A stretch of 64,000 nucleotides of DNA from Costus lasius (GCA_027563935.2 CM050454.1:20953501-21017500), one strand, 5' to 3'. Counted from the stretch's first letter, positions 34,881 to 49,000 are shown. Program-made: numbers and translations. The notes: a model not told the origin generated them from the sequence alone.

Positions 34881-36543
34881 TCAACTCCTATATGATGGTT
34901 GATCATATTCCTATAAATGATCAAATTTGCGTTTTTCAAAACATGATTCATGAAATTCATAGAAATGGAACCATCTTTAGTGAATCCTACCAAATTTCTT
35001 GCCTCATAGATGAACTTCCCCCTTCTTGGTCCAAGTTTGGACAAGATATTAGGAGATCTCAAACTTCTATTTCTCTTAGATCTGTAATTCAATCCATAGG
35101 AATTGAAGATCAATATAGAACAAGAGAATTAATTAAAGATGCTCCTAAATCTAAAATCAACATAACTGAAGTTGCTAAGCCAAATCCAAATAATTTCTTC
35201 AAACTAAAAAATAAAAGGTTTATCCCAAGAAATAAAAAATTTTAAACCTAGGAATAATGCTAATAACAACTCAAATAATAAAAATAAAAAATTTCAAACT
35301 AAATTTTTAAGGGAATAAGAAATTGAAAAATGACTAGTTTTGCTTTGTGTGTGGGAAGGACAACCATCTCGCCTCAAATTATTTCCTTCGTAAAACTGAG
35401 AACATTCAAGCTAAGAAGAAAGGTTTTAAACCTAAACCTCAAGTTAACATGATTGAGGGTGAACCTTCTACTAGTACAATCAAGTCAACTTCTTTTACTC
35501 CTGTCAACTTAGCCTACCATGATTCAGAATGGCAGCTTGACATAGGAGCTAATGTTCATATTTGCACTAAAAAAGAATATTTTACTTCCTTTCAGGGCAC
35601 AGTGGAGGAAGTGTAATAATGGACAATGGAACATTTGTGAATGTGCTAGGACATGACAACGTCAACTTGAAGTTCACTTCTGGAAAGACGTTACTTCTCA
35701 ACAATGATCTACTAGTTCCAGATGTGAGGAAGAACTTAATTAGTAGATCACTTCTTGTACAATTATGTTACAAAATTGTATTAGAAGCAAATAAAGTTGT
35801 AATCACCAAAAAGGATAATTTCATTTATAAAGGGTTCATTTCAGAAGGACTCTTCAAAATCAATGTAATTCTTTTTCAAATAAATAAAGTTCCACTTTCT
35901 TCATATGCTATTGTCTTAAATTCTATATTAAATGATATTTGGCATGGTAGACTTGGTCATGTTAATTTTAAATCAATTAATAATATGATAAATTTAGAAC
36001 TAATTCCTAAAATGAATTCTAAATTAAATTTAAAATGTGAAGTTTGTGTTAAAAGCTAAGCAACCAAGAAAGCCATTTAAATCAATTAAATCTAGAAATA
36101 CACAAATTATAGATTTAATTCATAGTGATATTTGTGATTCAACATCAACTCCAACTAGGGGAGGAAATAAACATTTTGTAACTTTTATAGATGACTTTTC
36201 AAGATTTTGTTACACCTACTTAATTAAAACTAAAGATGAAGTTTTAAGTACATTTAAAATTTTCAAAGCTAAAGTCGAAAATCAACAAGATAAAAAAGAT
36301 TAAAATAATTAGATTAGATAGAGGAGGTGAATATGTTTCTAATGAATTTGTCTTGTTTTGTCAAGAGCATAGTATAAATTCATCAAGTTACACCTCCTTA
36401 TTCACCTCAATCAAATGGTGTAGTTGAAAGAAAAAATAGAACTCTTCTAGACATGATTAACTCCATGATGTTAAGTTTTGGGGTACTTCAAAATCTTTGG
36501 AGAGAAGCATTATTGTCCTCATGCTTCATTCTTAATAGAATCC
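34881..36543 (+). pseudogene. Copia copy A: gag, protease and integrase, first part
   Basis: Gag C-terminal half (34892-35260), zinc knuckle (VCGKDNHLASN, near 35350; first Cys partly lost), protease core WQLDIGANVHIC (about 35532-35565, where the partner keeps LDSGANVHIC), GAG-pre-integrase DIWHGRLGHVNF (about 35935-35970), and integrase IIDLIHSDICD and FIDDFSRFCYTY (36108-36220). The integrase frame ends at ENQQDKKD then TAA. Sequence after that (SPQSNGVVERKNRTLL type) continues in another frame until the nested insertion. The stop after CEVCVKS (36057) and the break after DKKD are both shared with the partner copy. Confidence 0.9.
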
Positions 36544-36548
36544 CTTTA

Positions 36549-37730
36549 TGTTGGTGTGTATGCCCTGAGACCTAGTATTGGTCTATCTTTTGTACTACTT
36601 GACATAGATATATATATCATTTTGGCATTGTCATTATCTATGTTTGTCTACATCTGCGATTGTGTACTTACATGATAATATCCCTAGAGACAGATTGGAT
36701 CTGTGCTCAAATAGTTATCCCCAGTTAATGTACCTGAGTGGATATGGGATAGCTCTGGTACTTGTGAGACAGGTATATGGGCTGGTTAGGCACGAGGTGT
36801 TAACGTAGACATATGGGTATATCAGTGGTGGATATACTGGACCGACCCGCTGTGAGGCTATGACTTGGTGTCATGAGTTATCCTCACAAGTGACAGGAGA
36901 TGCATTGATCGCTTGACTTGAGGTCATTGGCCGTTTTATATGGTTAGGGACATGCTTTGATACAACCTAACACCTCGCCATAGTTGGGAGGTAATAACGG
37001 TAGTCATTGAGCATGCCATGACCCATATGAGAAGGTCAATGGACAGACAAAGGATTTGCCCCTTCCTGAGGGAAGGTTGATATCCATGGAGCTCCTCTAT
37101 GGTTCTATGACTAAAAGTGTATGGCTATACCTAGGTGACAACCTGATTTAGTCATGACCATGTGATTAGGTGAAAATAAGTGATGACACACTTGTCCAAT
37201 CAGATATCAGTTTGGCAAAGGGACCTAGTTGTGATGATGGGGATGTCGAGGTCGATATCCATTCCGATGACTTGGGTAGCAGCGATGCACTGCTAGGTGC
37301 CACTCACTGCTTGTGGTGACTTAGGTCAGCACTGCCAACGTCAGAGGAACCTACAAGGTCACACACCTTGATACTCAAGTTCTCGTATTGATCAGGAAGC
37401 CTTATGATCGAGTTATTGGATAACTCAGATCTATTTGGGAGATTTCATCAGCGCCAATGGGCCTAATGAGATGGAAGAGAGTTATTGGAGCCAAACTTTA
37501 TTTTTGGCAGGTTGACTCGATTTTGACCATGGTTGGTCACATTTGGATTAGGGTTGCATTGGATTGAATCCAATTGCTTAATCAACCTATGTAATGAAGT
37601 TTGGGCTAGCTCATTACCCAATGAGGCCCAATAATAAGTTGTCATGAAGAGATAATAGGCTAAAAGGGTATAAAGGGGAGAAAACTTCTCCCATTGGCGT
37701 CTATGGGTATAATGGGGAGAAGTTGGCGCC
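36549..37730 (+). repeat. Left LTR of element B, 3' truncated
   Basis: It matches 41536 onward with high identity and a few small indels (for example 11 bases present near 42215 are absent here). Homology stops at GTTGGCGCC, after which gag sequence begins. Confidence 0.93.
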
Positions 37731-40700
37731 AACTTTATGGACTGACATTGGAACTTGAGGATAGCTCTCAAGCTCAAGAAGAAGCTGTATGTCCTCGAAC
37801 AGCCTCTTCCTACGGCTCCTGCACCTAATGCCTGGACGGCAGCCAGGGATGCTTTTAGAAAGCATCAGGATGACTCTTTGGAGGTTGCTTGTCTCATGCT
37901 AGCCACTATGGCACCTGAACTTCTGGTGCAATATGAGGAGCAGAATGCTTTTCAAATGATCACTAATTTGAAACAGATGTTCGAGGCTCAGGCTAGAACT
38001 AAGAGATATGACACAGCCAAAACAATATTTCGGTGCAAGTTATTTGAGGGTGCACTAGTGAGACCCCACGTTCTCAAGCTGATTGGGAATGTGGATCATC
38101 TCAAGAGATTGGGACACACCATAGATAATGAGCTGGTTGTGGATCTTATTCTGCAGTCCCTGCCCCCTAGCTTCAGTCTGTTTATCATAAACTTTAACAT
38201 GAACCAGATTAATTGCACAAGGGAGTAACTACTGAATATGCTCCAAATAGCCGAGCGTGAGATGGGTAAGACCAAACCCAATTCTGTTCTTTTGGTCCTT
38301 GCGACCAAGAAGATGAAGAATAAGGGTAAGGAACGTGCTAAGGGCAGTGCCAAAGGTCCTACCAAGGCACTGTAGAAAAAGGCAAAGAATTCAAAGGAAC
38401 AGAGGTGCTTCCACTATGGCGAGCAAGGTCACTAGAGGAGGGACTGCAAGCAACTTCAGAATGAGGAGAAGAAAGGCTTGGCCTTAGCTTCTAGCTCAGG
38501 TATTTATGTTACTAAAGTCAACCTTTCTATTTCTTTGTCATGGGTATTGGATACCGCATGTGGAGCTCATATTTGTACAAATATGCAGGGGCTCAAGAAA
38601 AGTAGATCGGTGCGGCCTAGAGAGATTGACCTACAGGTTGGAAACGGGGCACAAGTTGCTGTTGTTGCTGTAGGACTTTTGACTCTCTCCCTGCCTTCTA
38701 GACTTCTATTAGAACTAGATCATTGCTATTATGTACCTTCATTTACTAAAAATATTGTATCCATTCCTTGCTTGGCAAAGAAAGGATTTAAGTTTGAAAT
38801 AAAGGAGAACTCTTGTTCTTTCTCATTTGAAAACATGTTTTATGGAAAGGGTACTTTGTGCAATGGGTTGTATGTCTTGGACATGGATAGTTCTATTTGT
38901 AACATAAATAACAAAAGGATTAAACTAGGTGGTTCAGTTGGTGCTTTCCTATGGCATTGTCGATTAGCCCATATAAACAAGAATCACATCCAACAGCTCC
39001 ATGCAAATGGGTTGTTAGATTCAAGTTCCTTGGAGGAATTTGATACTTGTGAGCCTTGTTTATTAGGGAAGATGACAAAGGCACCATTCGCCAAAATCGG
39101 TGAGAGGGCAGGAGGTTTATTGGATCTTATACATAGTGATGTGTGTGGGCCATTCAGTAAACAAGCCAGAGGAGGGTACAACTACTTCATCACATTTACT
39201 TATAACTTCAGTAGATGTGGTTATGTCTATCTGATGAGACATAAGTCTGAATCCTTTGAAAAATTCAAGGAGTTCAAAAATGAAGTAGAGAACTAACTTG
39301 GAAGATCCATTAAAATTCCTCAATCAGATTGTGGTGGAGAGTAGCTGAGTGGTGAGTTCTTTGACTATCTGAGAGAGTGTGAGATTCTATCCCAACTCAC
39401 TCCTCCTAGAACACCTCAATGGAATGGTGTCTCTGAAAGGAGAAATCGAACTTTGTTAGACATGGTTCGATCTATGATGAATCATGCAACTCTACCACCC
39501 TCATTATGGGGTTTTGCACTTGAGACAATTTCTCTAATACTAAATAACGTTCCATCAAAGAGTGTCTCTAAGATACCAAACGAGGTATGGAGTGGGAGAC
39601 GCCCTAACCTCTCATTTATCAGGATCTGGGGATGTGAGGCTTATGTCAAACATCAGGATTCTAGCAAGCTACAACCTAGATATGATAAATGTGTATTTGT
39701 GGGGTATCCTAAGGAAACTAAAAGATACTACTTCTATGTTCCCACCGAGAACAAAGTTTTTGTTGCTCGGGGTATTGTCTTTCTAGAGAAAGAATTTCTC
39801 ATGAAAGAAGTCAGTGGGAGGAAGTTTGACTTGGACGAGGTCCAAGTGCAACCACAAGACACAAAGATGGAACCTGAGCCACCTGCACCGGTTGCTAGGT
39901 AGCCTGAGGCTAAGACACAGGTCCCACGTAGGTATGGGAGAATTCGTTGTGCACCTGAGAGGTATGGGTCGTTACCGATCCAACACGATGAGATCTTCAT
40001 CATTGAGGATGAACCTAGGGCTTATGATGAGACAGTCAGTGGATCGGACTCCGAGAGATGGCTTGAGGCCATGCGATCCGAGATGGATTCCATATTAGCT
40101 AACCAAGTATGGGATTTGATTGAGGTGCCTGATGGGGTAAAACCCACAGGGTGTAAATGGGTCTTCAAAAGGAAGACTAACATGGATGGCAACACAGTTA
40201 CCTATAAGGGTAGACTAGTGGCTAAAGGATTCAAACAAGTCCACGGGATGGACTATGATGAAACCTTCTCGCCTGTTGCCATGATCAAATCCATTCGGAT
40301 TATGCTTGCTATAGCTGCATATCATGACTATGAGATATCGCAGATGGATGTTAAGACAGCGTTCCTTAAAGGGAGGCTGACAGAGGATGTGTATATGACA
40401 CAACCTGATGGTTTCATCCATCCTGTAGATGCTAATAAATTCTGCAAGCTAAAGAAATCCATTTATGGATTAAAGCAAGCATCTCGAAGTTGAAATCTTT
40501 GATTTGATGAAGTGACTTTTCTGGTCTTGTATGTCGATGACATACTGCTCATCGGAAATGACATCCCTAGTCTTCAGTCTGTGAAGACATTGTTGGGGAA
40601 GTGCTTCGAGATGAAGGACTTAGGGGAGGCCACCTATATCCTAGGCGTGATGATCTACCGGGATAGATCCAAGAGGCTCCTGGCCCTTAGTCAGGGTACC

Positions 40701-41514
40701 TACATTGATAAGATCTTAGAAAGGTTCAACTTAGAGCAATCCAAGAAGGAGTACCTTCCAGTGAGATATGGCCTTTACTCTCGCAAAGAGCTAGTGTCCC
40801 ACCACACAGGCTGAGAGGGATGACATGAGTCGAGTGCCCTATGCTTCGGCAGTGGGATCAATCATGTATGCAATGTTGTGTACTAGACCGGATGTGGCTT
40901 ATGCTGTGAGCATAACCAGCCGATACCAATCCAATCCAGGTCTGCAGCATTGAGTGGCTGTAAAGAACATCCTTAAGTATCTAAGAAGAACTAAGGATCT
41001 GTTCTTGGTCTATGGGGGACAGGAAGAGCTTAGTGTTCAAGGCTACACTGATGCGTCATTCTAGTCTGACCCTGACGACTTCAGATCGTAGGCCGGCTAT
41101 GTGTTCAAGATGAATGAAGGTGCTGTATACAGGAAGAGCTTCAAGCAATCCACCATAGCTGATTCTATAACCGAGGCTGAGTATATGGCCGCTTCTGAGG
41201 TAGCCAAAGAAGCTGTTTGGATGAGGAAGTTCATTTCTGAACTTTAGGTGGTTCCAAGTGCAGTGGATCCCACTGAGCTCTACTATGACAACAATGGGGC
41301 AAATGCACAAGCCAAGGAACGAAGGTCTCATCAAAGGTCCAAACATATACTCAGAAGATTTCTCCTAATCAGAGAGATTATTGATCGAGGTGATGTCAAG
41401 ATTAGCAGAGTTGACACAGAGAACAATCTGGCAGACCCACTGACTAAGGCTTTAGCACAGCAAAAGCATGATGGTCATGCCAGGGATATGGGGTTGAGGT
41501 TCCTCAACTTCTAG
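37731..41514 (+). pseudogene. Copia element B gag-pol
   Basis: Order: gag (37731-38230; LYVLEQPLP, LVVDLILQSLP), damaged zinc knuckle (CFHYGEQGH, 38404), protease WVLDTACGAHIC (38541-38576), GAG-pre-integrase FLWHCRLAHINKNHI (38946), integrase HSDVCGPF (39134), RT CKWVFKRKTNMDG (40153) with catalytic YVDDILLIGND (40530), and RNase H SITEAEYMAASEVAKEAVW (41164) ending ADPLTKALAQQKHDG. Relative to the element at 62461-64000, roughly 70 bases are missing in RT between FDE and TFLVLYVDD (near 40511). About ten stops (many TGG to TAG/TGA) and frameshifts prevent expression. Confidence 0.92.
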
Positions 41515-41524
41515 GTCTAAGTGC

Positions 41525-41535
41525 AAGTGGGAGAT
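41525..41535 (+). promoter_or_regulatory. Polypurine tract of element B
   Basis: AAGTGGGAGAT directly abuts the TGTTGG start of the right LTR. The tract primes plus-strand DNA synthesis. The same bases occur at the same place in the element at 62441 (minus strand). Confidence 0.85.
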
Positions 41536-43590
41536 TGTTGGTGTGTATGCCCTGAAACCTAGTATCGGTCCATCTTTTGTACTACTTGACATAGATATAT
41601 ATATCATTCTGACATTATCATTATCAATGTTTATCTACATCTGCGATTGTGTACTTACATGATAATGTCCCTGGAGACAGATTAGATCTGTGCTCAAGTA
41701 GTTATCCCCAGTCAATGTACCTGAGTGGATATGGCGCAGCTCTGGTACTTGTGAGACTAGTATATGGGCTGGTTAGGCACAAGGTGCTAACGCAGACATA
41801 TGGGTATATCAATGGTGGATATACTGGACCGACCTGCTGTGAGGCTATGACTTGGTGTCATGAGTTATCCTTACAAGTGATAGGAGATGCATTGATCCCT
41901 TGACTTGAGGTCATTGACCGTTCTATATGGTTAGGGACATGCTTTGATACAACCTAACACCTCGCCGTAGTTGGGAGGTAATAATGGCTGTCATTGTGCA
42001 TGCTACGACCCATATGAGAAGGTCAATGAACAGACAGAGGATTTACCCCTTCCTGAGGGAACCTTGATATCCATGTAGCTCCTCTATAGTTCTATGACTC
42101 AAAGTGTATGGCCATACCCAGGTGACAACTTGATTTAGTCATGACCATGTGATTGGGTGAAAACAAGTGATGACACACTTGTCCAATCGGATATCAGTTT
42201 GGCAAAGGGACTATAATGTATCTATACCTAGTTGCGATGATGGGGATGTCGACGTCAATATCCATTCCGATGACTTGGGTAGCAGCGATGTATTGCTAGG
42301 TGATACTCACTGCTTGTGGTGAGCTTAGGTCAGCATTGCCAACGTCAGAGAAACTTATAGGGTCGCACACCTTGATACTCGAGTTCTCGTATTGATCGGG
42401 AAGCCTTATGATCGAGTTATTGTATAAGTCAGATCTATTTGGGAGATTTCATCAGTGCCAATGGGCCTGATGAGATGGAAGAGAGTTATTAGAGCCAAAC
42501 TTCATTTTTGGCAGGTTGACCTGATTTTGACCATAGTTGGTCACATTTGGATTAGGGTTGCATTAGATTGGATCCCATTGCTTAACCAACCCATGCAATG
42601 AAGTTTGGGATAGTTCATTACCCAATGAGGCCCAATAACAAGTTGTCATGAAGAGACAATAGGCTAAAAAGGTAGAATGGGGAGCAAACTTCTCCAATTG
42701 GCGCCTATGGGTATAATGGGGAGAAGTTGGCGCCTTTGCTTCATTAGGAAGCTTTAGGCGCCTCCCCCCTTCACCATTGATGGAAACCTTGTATCTAATG
42801 CAAGACTTGGGGCGCATATGGCTTGTAGAACTTATTTAGTAAGTGGCAAGTGCATATGGTAGAAGGGGTGGTGTTTATGGTAAAGACTTGGAGTTTTTCC
42901 ATACACCAAACCCTAATTGCTCCCTCCCTTAACCCTAGCCTCCCCCTTCATGAATATTGCACCAATACCTTGCCTTGCCGCCCCCTTATCTATATATATA
43001 CATGTGTATATGCTAGAGTAAGGGTTGAAGCAATTTCAATTGGCATGAGCAAGTGAAAGGGGCAAGGGCAAGAGACTTGGTGCATCTTCTCTTCCATCTT
43101 CAACCTAGCCGCAAGCTTCTTCCCTCCATCTTCTCTTAGCGCAAGAAGGGACAAAGCTTGGTGTCTTCATCCCCTTTCTTCATCTTGGCGCACCTTCCTT
43201 AAAGGTGGCGCAAGTATAGAAAAGGAGTTAAAGTTTGGCGGCAACATCTCCCTTCATCTTCTCTTTGGCATATCTTCCCATAAAGGTGGCGCAAGCTTTG
43301 AAGAAGGTGTACTAAGGCTTAGATCTTCTTCCCGAGGCTAGCACCGGGCGAGGAAGAAGAGAGCTCGAGGCATCCGTTTGTGTGAGACTGTAGAGGACAG
43401 ACGCTTGGGCGCCTACCTCGACATCGGTGTCATCTTGCTCCTAAGGTACTTACTATCTCATTATGTCGACCCTCTCGCAAGATGATCTTCACTAGGTTTT
43501 TGGGAATGGCCTATTTTGGGGATATTATTCCGCTATGCATGTATTGTATTCTCTATGAAAATTATAAAATATCCCCGGGGTTTCCCAACA
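41536..43590 (+). repeat. Right LTR of element B (2055 bp)
   Basis: TG..CA ends are confirmed by the CTTTA duplication. The 3' half (42740-43440), absent from the left LTR, includes several GGCGCAAG/TTGGCGC motifs and TATATATATACATG near 42988. Confidence 0.93.
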
Positions 43591-45562
43591 CTTTAAAAGA
43601 TAAAGAGGTCACACCTTATGAACTTTGGAAGGGCTATAAGTCAAGGCTTAATTTCCTTCAAACGTGGAGGTGCCTTGCAAAGGTTAATCTACCTGAACCT
43701 ATAAAGAGAAAATTAGGTCCTAAAACCATAGATGCAATCTTAGTTGGTTACTCGTTAGATAGTAACACCTACAGATTGTTAGTAATTAATTCAGAAGTAC
43801 TTGAAATTTCTAATAATACACTAATTGAATCAAAAGTTGCTTCTTTCTTTGAAAACATTTTTCCTTTTAAAAATAAAATTTCATCTTCTATTCAAACAAA
43901 CTCTATTCAACCTTCAACTTCTTCAACACCTTTAATAATCAATCAAAGTCAACCTTCTGAACCCAGAAGGAGTCAAAGAGTTAGAATTGAAAAGAACTTT
44001 GGTGATGACTTCATAACTTATTTAATTGAAGACGCACCAAGCACTTATCAAGATGCTATTAACTCTCCTGAAGCTCCTTTCTAGAAGGAGGCAATTTATA
44101 GTGAGATGGAATCAATCTTAAGTAATCATACTTAGATTCTCATTGACTTACCTCCTAGAAACAAACCGTTAGGATGCAAATGGAAATTTAAAAAGATGTT
44201 AAGAACTGATGGATCTGTAGAAAAGTGTAAGGCGCGTTTAGTAGTTCAAGGCTTTGGTCAAAAGGCTGGAATTTAATACTTTGATACTTATGCACCTGTT
44301 GCAATAATAACTACTATAAGAGTTATACTTGCATTTGCTTCCATCCATAAACTGTTTGTGCACTAGATGGATGTGAAGACTGATTTTCTACATGGAGATC
44401 TTGAAGAAGAAATTTATATGAACTAACCAGAAGGATTTATTTCACCTGATAATGAAAATAAGGTTTGCAAACTAGTAAAGTCTTTATATGGACTTAAACA
44501 AGCACCTAAACAATGGCATGAAAAATTTGATAAAATAATTCTTTCTTTTGGTTTTCAAATAAATGAATCAGATAATTTCTTATATATTAAAAAGATTGAT
44601 GAGAATAAATTTATCATCTTATGTCTATATGTAGATGATATTCTCCTCTTAGCTCCTAACTTAGATTTAATAACTAAAATTAAATCTTTTAATTCAGATA
44701 ACTTTGATATGAAAGATTTAGGAGAAGCAAATGTCATTCTAGGAATGAAAATAATAAAATCATCAAATACATTAACTTTATCTCAATCTTATTACGCAAA
44801 TAAAATCATAGAAAATTTAGATTTTCTGAATGCTCTTCTCTTTATACTCCTTATGATCCTAGTGTTCCATTAGAAAAGAATAATGGAAAATCTTTAAATC
44901 AAGAAAAATATGCTCAGTGTATAGGATCACTCTTATACCTTTCAAATAGGACAAGACCTGGCATAGCCTATGCAGTATCTAGGTTAAGTAGATATACTAG
45001 TAATCCTAGTAAATCTCATAGGAATGCTCTAGATAGAGTATTCGAATATCTTAAGGGCACAATTTCATATGGTTTGAAATTTACTGAATTCCCTTCTGTA
45101 TTGGAAGGTTTCAGTGATGCCAATTGGATATCTGATTCCAATGATATTAAATCTACTTCAGGCTATGTGTTTATATTAGGTGGAAGTGCCATCACATGGA
45201 AATCTTCTAAACAATATATAATTGCTAGGAGCACCATAGAAGCAGAATTAGTGGCTTTGGATACCACTTGTATAGAAACTGAGTGGCTTAAAAACTTAAT
45301 TTCTTCTCTTCCATTCTCTAATGCTCCTTTAGCTCCTATCTCTGTTCATTATGATTCACAAGAAGCAATAGAATTTTGTAAAAAGAAACTAATAAATACT
45401 AAAATGAGTCGCCATATAAAAATTAGACAAAAGTCTATTAGATGGCTGGACTCATATGGAGTTGTAGATATTTGTTTTGTAAAGATTGAGCACAACATAG
45501 CCGATAGCTTGCCTAGGACAAAGATCCTAGAAGTATCAAGAGGAATGGGAATTAATTTGTGA
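43591..45562 (+). pseudogene. Copia copy A: integrase end, RT and RNase H
   Basis: Resumes after the nested element with TPYELWKGYKSRLNF (integrase C-terminus), VNLPEPIKRKLGPK and a Ser/Thr-rich linker, then RT: LGCKWKFKKMLRTDG (44170), SLYGLKQAPKQWHEKF (44484), YVDDILLLAPN (44631), DLGEANVILGMKI (44717). RNase H includes [11 protein letters not shown] (45109), [13 protein letters not shown] [18 protein letters not shown] (45240) and [11 protein letters not shown] (45490). Stops replace Trp (44083, 44133) and Gln (44366, 44425). Compared with copy A' it keeps the stretch around the nested insertion that A' has lost. Confidence 0.9.
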
Positions 45563-45801
45563 ATAGGTCTTTCAGCGATGGGAACCCAACCTCTGTGACA
45601 GGAGATCCCTTGAAGGAGGTTCAATGTGGTAATAACAAGCTGATTGACTAGCTAATAAGCACTTTAAAAAATAAAATTATAAAACACTATAGTGTATAAA
45701 ATTTTATGTAATGGAGTTGATACTCTACACTCCCATTCCTGAGGATAGATTTGTGCTTATATTGTAGAGGAAAGGAAAATTTTTCAAAGTGGTTAATTAC
45801 C

Positions 45802-46008
45802 ATGAGATGAGCCTCTACACTCATCCCTTGCAGGGAACTTCCTATATGAGAGAGTCCGTATACGACCGTGGCTGAGCACATGGACAATCCTCAGAAGCTC
45901 TCATGAAGATATACGTGCATGGCCAAAAATGTTCAACCCCGTGATCGGACAAACCCTGTATCGTATGTGGATTTGTTGAAGTCTGGGTTAAAGGGAAGTA
46001 GTTCAAAA
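45802..46008. other. Asymmetric spacer at the centre of the inverted pair
   Basis: About 207 bp separate the two arms. The sequence continues element tail-like DNA on each side but the two halves do not match each other, so the palindrome has a unique centre. No gene seen. Confidence 0.7.
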
Positions 46009-49000
46009 ATGTGATTAACCACTTCGGGAAGTTTTCCTTACCTCTATAATAAGAAGCACAAAAATGTATCCTCAGGAATGGGAGTGTAGAGCATCAACTC
46101 TATCACATAAATATTTTTATACACCGTAGTGTTTTATAATTTTTTTATTTTTCAAAGTGCTTCCTGGCCAATCAATCAGCTTGTTATTACCACATTGAAC
46201 CTCCTTCAAGGGATCTCCTATCACAGAGGTTGGGTTCCCACCGCTGAAAGGCCTATTTTTAGACTAACCCCATTCCTATCGATACTTCCAAGATTATAAT
46301 CTTGGGCAAGCTTTGGTCATGCCATCGGCTATGTTGTGCTCAGTCTTTACAAAAGAAAGAGCTACAACTCCATGTGAGTCCAGCCATCTAATAGACTTTT
46401 GTCTAATTTTTATATGGTGACTCATTTTAGTATCTATTAGTTTCTTTTTACAAAATTCTATTGATGCTTGTGAATCACAATGAACAGAGATAGGAGCTAA
46501 AGGAGCATAAGAGAATGGAAGAGAAGAAATTAAGTTTTTAAGCCATTCAACTTCTATATAAGTGGTATCCAAAGCCACTAATTCTGCTTCCATGGTGCTC
46601 CTAGCAATTTATATTGTTTAGAAGATTGCCATGTGATGGCACTTCCACCTAATATGAATACATAGCCAGAAGTAGATTTAATATTATTGGAATCAGATAT
46701 CCAATTGGCATCACTGAAACCTTCTAATAAAGAAGGGAATCCAGTAAATTTCAAACCATATGAAATTGTGCCCTCAAGATATCTGAATGCTGTATCTAGA
46801 GCATTCCAATGAGATTTACTAGGATTACTAGTATATCTACTTAACCTAGATACTGCATAGGCTATGTCAGGTCTTGTCCTATTTGAAAGGTATAAGAGTG
46901 ATTCTATATACTGAGCATATTTTTCTTGATTTAAAGATTTTCTATTATTCTATTCTAATGGAACACTAGGATCATAAGTAGTAGAAAGAGAAGAGCATTC
47001 AGAAAATCCAAATTTTCTATGATTTTATTTGTATAATGAGATTGAGATAAAGTTAATGTATTTGATGATTTTATTATTTTTATTCCTAGAATGACATCTG
47101 CTTCTCCTAAATCTTTCATATCAAAGTTATCTGAATTAAAAGATTTAATTTCAGTTATTAAATCTAAGTTAGGAGCTAAGATGAGAATATCATCTACATA
47201 TAGACATAAGATGATAAATTTATTCTCATTAATCTTTTTAATATATAAGCAATTATCTGATTCATTCATTTGAAAACCAAAAGAAAGAATTATTTTATCA
47301 AATTTTTCATGCCATTGTTTAGGTGCTTGTTTAAGTCCATATAAAGACCTCACTAGTTTGCAAACCTTATTTTCATTATGAGGTGAAATAAATCATTTTG
47401 GTTGCTTCAGATAAATTTCTTCTTCAAGATCTCCATGTAGAAAAGCAGTCTTCACATCCATCTAGTCTTGGTGTACAAACAGTTTATGGATGGAAGCAAA
47501 TGCAAGTATAACTCTTCTAGTAGTTATTCTTGCAACAGGTGCGTAAGTATCAAAGTAGTAAATTCCGACCTTTTGACCAAAGCCTTGAACTACTAAACGT
47601 GCCTTATACTTTTCTACAGATCCATCAGTTCTTAACTTCTTTTTAAATATCCATTTGCATCCTAAAGGTTTGTTTCTAGGAGATAAGTCAGTGAGAATCC
47701 AAGTATGATTACTTAAGATTGATTCTATCTCACTATGAATTGCCTCCTTCCAGAAAGGAGCTACAGGAGAGTTAATAGCATCTTGATAAGTACTTGGTGC
47801 GTCTTCAATTAAATAAGTTATCAAGTCATCACCAAAGTTCTTTTCAATTCTAACTCTTGGACTCCTTCTAAGTTCAGAAGGTTGACTTTGATTGGTTATT
47901 AAAGGTGTTGAAGAAGTTGAAGGTTGATTAGAGTTTGTTTGAATAGAAGATGAAATTTTATTTTTAAAAGGAAAAATGTTTTCAAAGAAAGAAGCATCTT
48001 TTGATTCAATTAGTGTATTATTAGAAATTTCAAGTATTTCTGAATTAATTACTAACAATCTTTAGGTGTTATTATCTAAGGAGTAACCGACTAAGATTGC
48101 ATCTATGGTTTTTAGGACCTAATTTTCTCTTTTTAGGTTCAGGTAGATTAACCTTTGCAAGACACCCCCACATTCGAAGGAAGAGTTCTAGTTTTTCTTT
48201 CAACTACACCATTTGATTGAGGTGAATAAGGAGGTGTAACTTGATGAATTTATACCATGCTCTTGACAAAACAAGGAAAATTCATTAGAAACATATTCAC
48301 CTCCTCTATCTGATCTAATTATTTTAATCTTTTTTATCTTGTTGATTTTCAACTTTAGCTTTGAAAATTTTAAATGTACTTAAAACTTCATCTTTAGTTT
48401 TAATTAAGTAGGTGTAACAAAATCTTGAAAAATCTTCTATAAAAGTTACAAAATGTTTATTTCCTCCCCTAGTTGGAGTTGATGTTGAATCACAAATATC
48501 ACTATGAATTAAATCTATAATTTGTGTATTTCTAGATTTAATTGATTTAAATGGCTTTCTTGGTTGCTTAGCTTTTAACACAAACTTCACATTTTAAATT
48601 TAATTTAGAATTCATTTTAGGAATTAGTTCTAAATTTATCATTTTATTAATTGATTTAAAATTAACATGACCAAGTCTACCATGCCAAATATCATTTAAT
48701 ATAGAATTTAAGACAATAGCAGATGAAGAAAGTGGAACTTTATTTATTTGAAAAAGAATTACATTGATTTTGAAGAGTCCTTCTGAAATGAACCCTTTAT
48801 AAATGAAATTATCCTTTTTGGTGATTACAACTTTATTTGCTTCTAATACAATTTTGTAACATAATTGTATAAGAAGTGATCTACTAATTAAGTTCTTCCT
48901 CACATTTGGAACTAGTAGAACATTGTTGAGAAGTAACGTCTTTCCAGAAGTGAACTTCAAGTTGATGTGTTCATGTCCTAGCACATTCATAGATGTTCCA

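Larger units (their letters stand above)
36549..43590 (+). mobile_element. Nested Ty1/Copia element B (Angela/Tork-like)
   Basis: It starts TGTTGGTGTG and ends TTTCCCAACA, flanked by exact CTTTA at 36544-36548 and 43591-43595. The right LTR (41536-43590) is complete; the left LTR keeps only its first 1182 bp and joins gag directly at 37730/37731, so the rest of the LTR, the primer-binding site and the gag start are gone. The purine tract AAGTGGGAGAT sits just before the right LTR. Its RT and RNase H closely resemble the element at the right end of the window. Confidence 0.95.
34881..45801 (+). mobile_element. Copia copy A (plus arm of inverted pair), split by a nested element
   Basis: Parts 34881-36548 and 43591-45801 together match 46009-49749 in reverse orientation. 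The left edge begins inside gag at TCAACTCCTATATGATGG, so this copy lacks the gag start that the partner has. The match runs through the 3' tail (TTCAATGTGGTAATAACAAG) to AAGTGGTTAAT at about 45800. A second Copia element sits at 36549-43590 between exact CTTTA duplications. Confidence 0.92.

Noticed and set aside
36549..43590. Possibility that A and B are a single large Copia element
   Set aside because: B has its own LTR ends and CTTTA target duplication, and copy A' lacks B.
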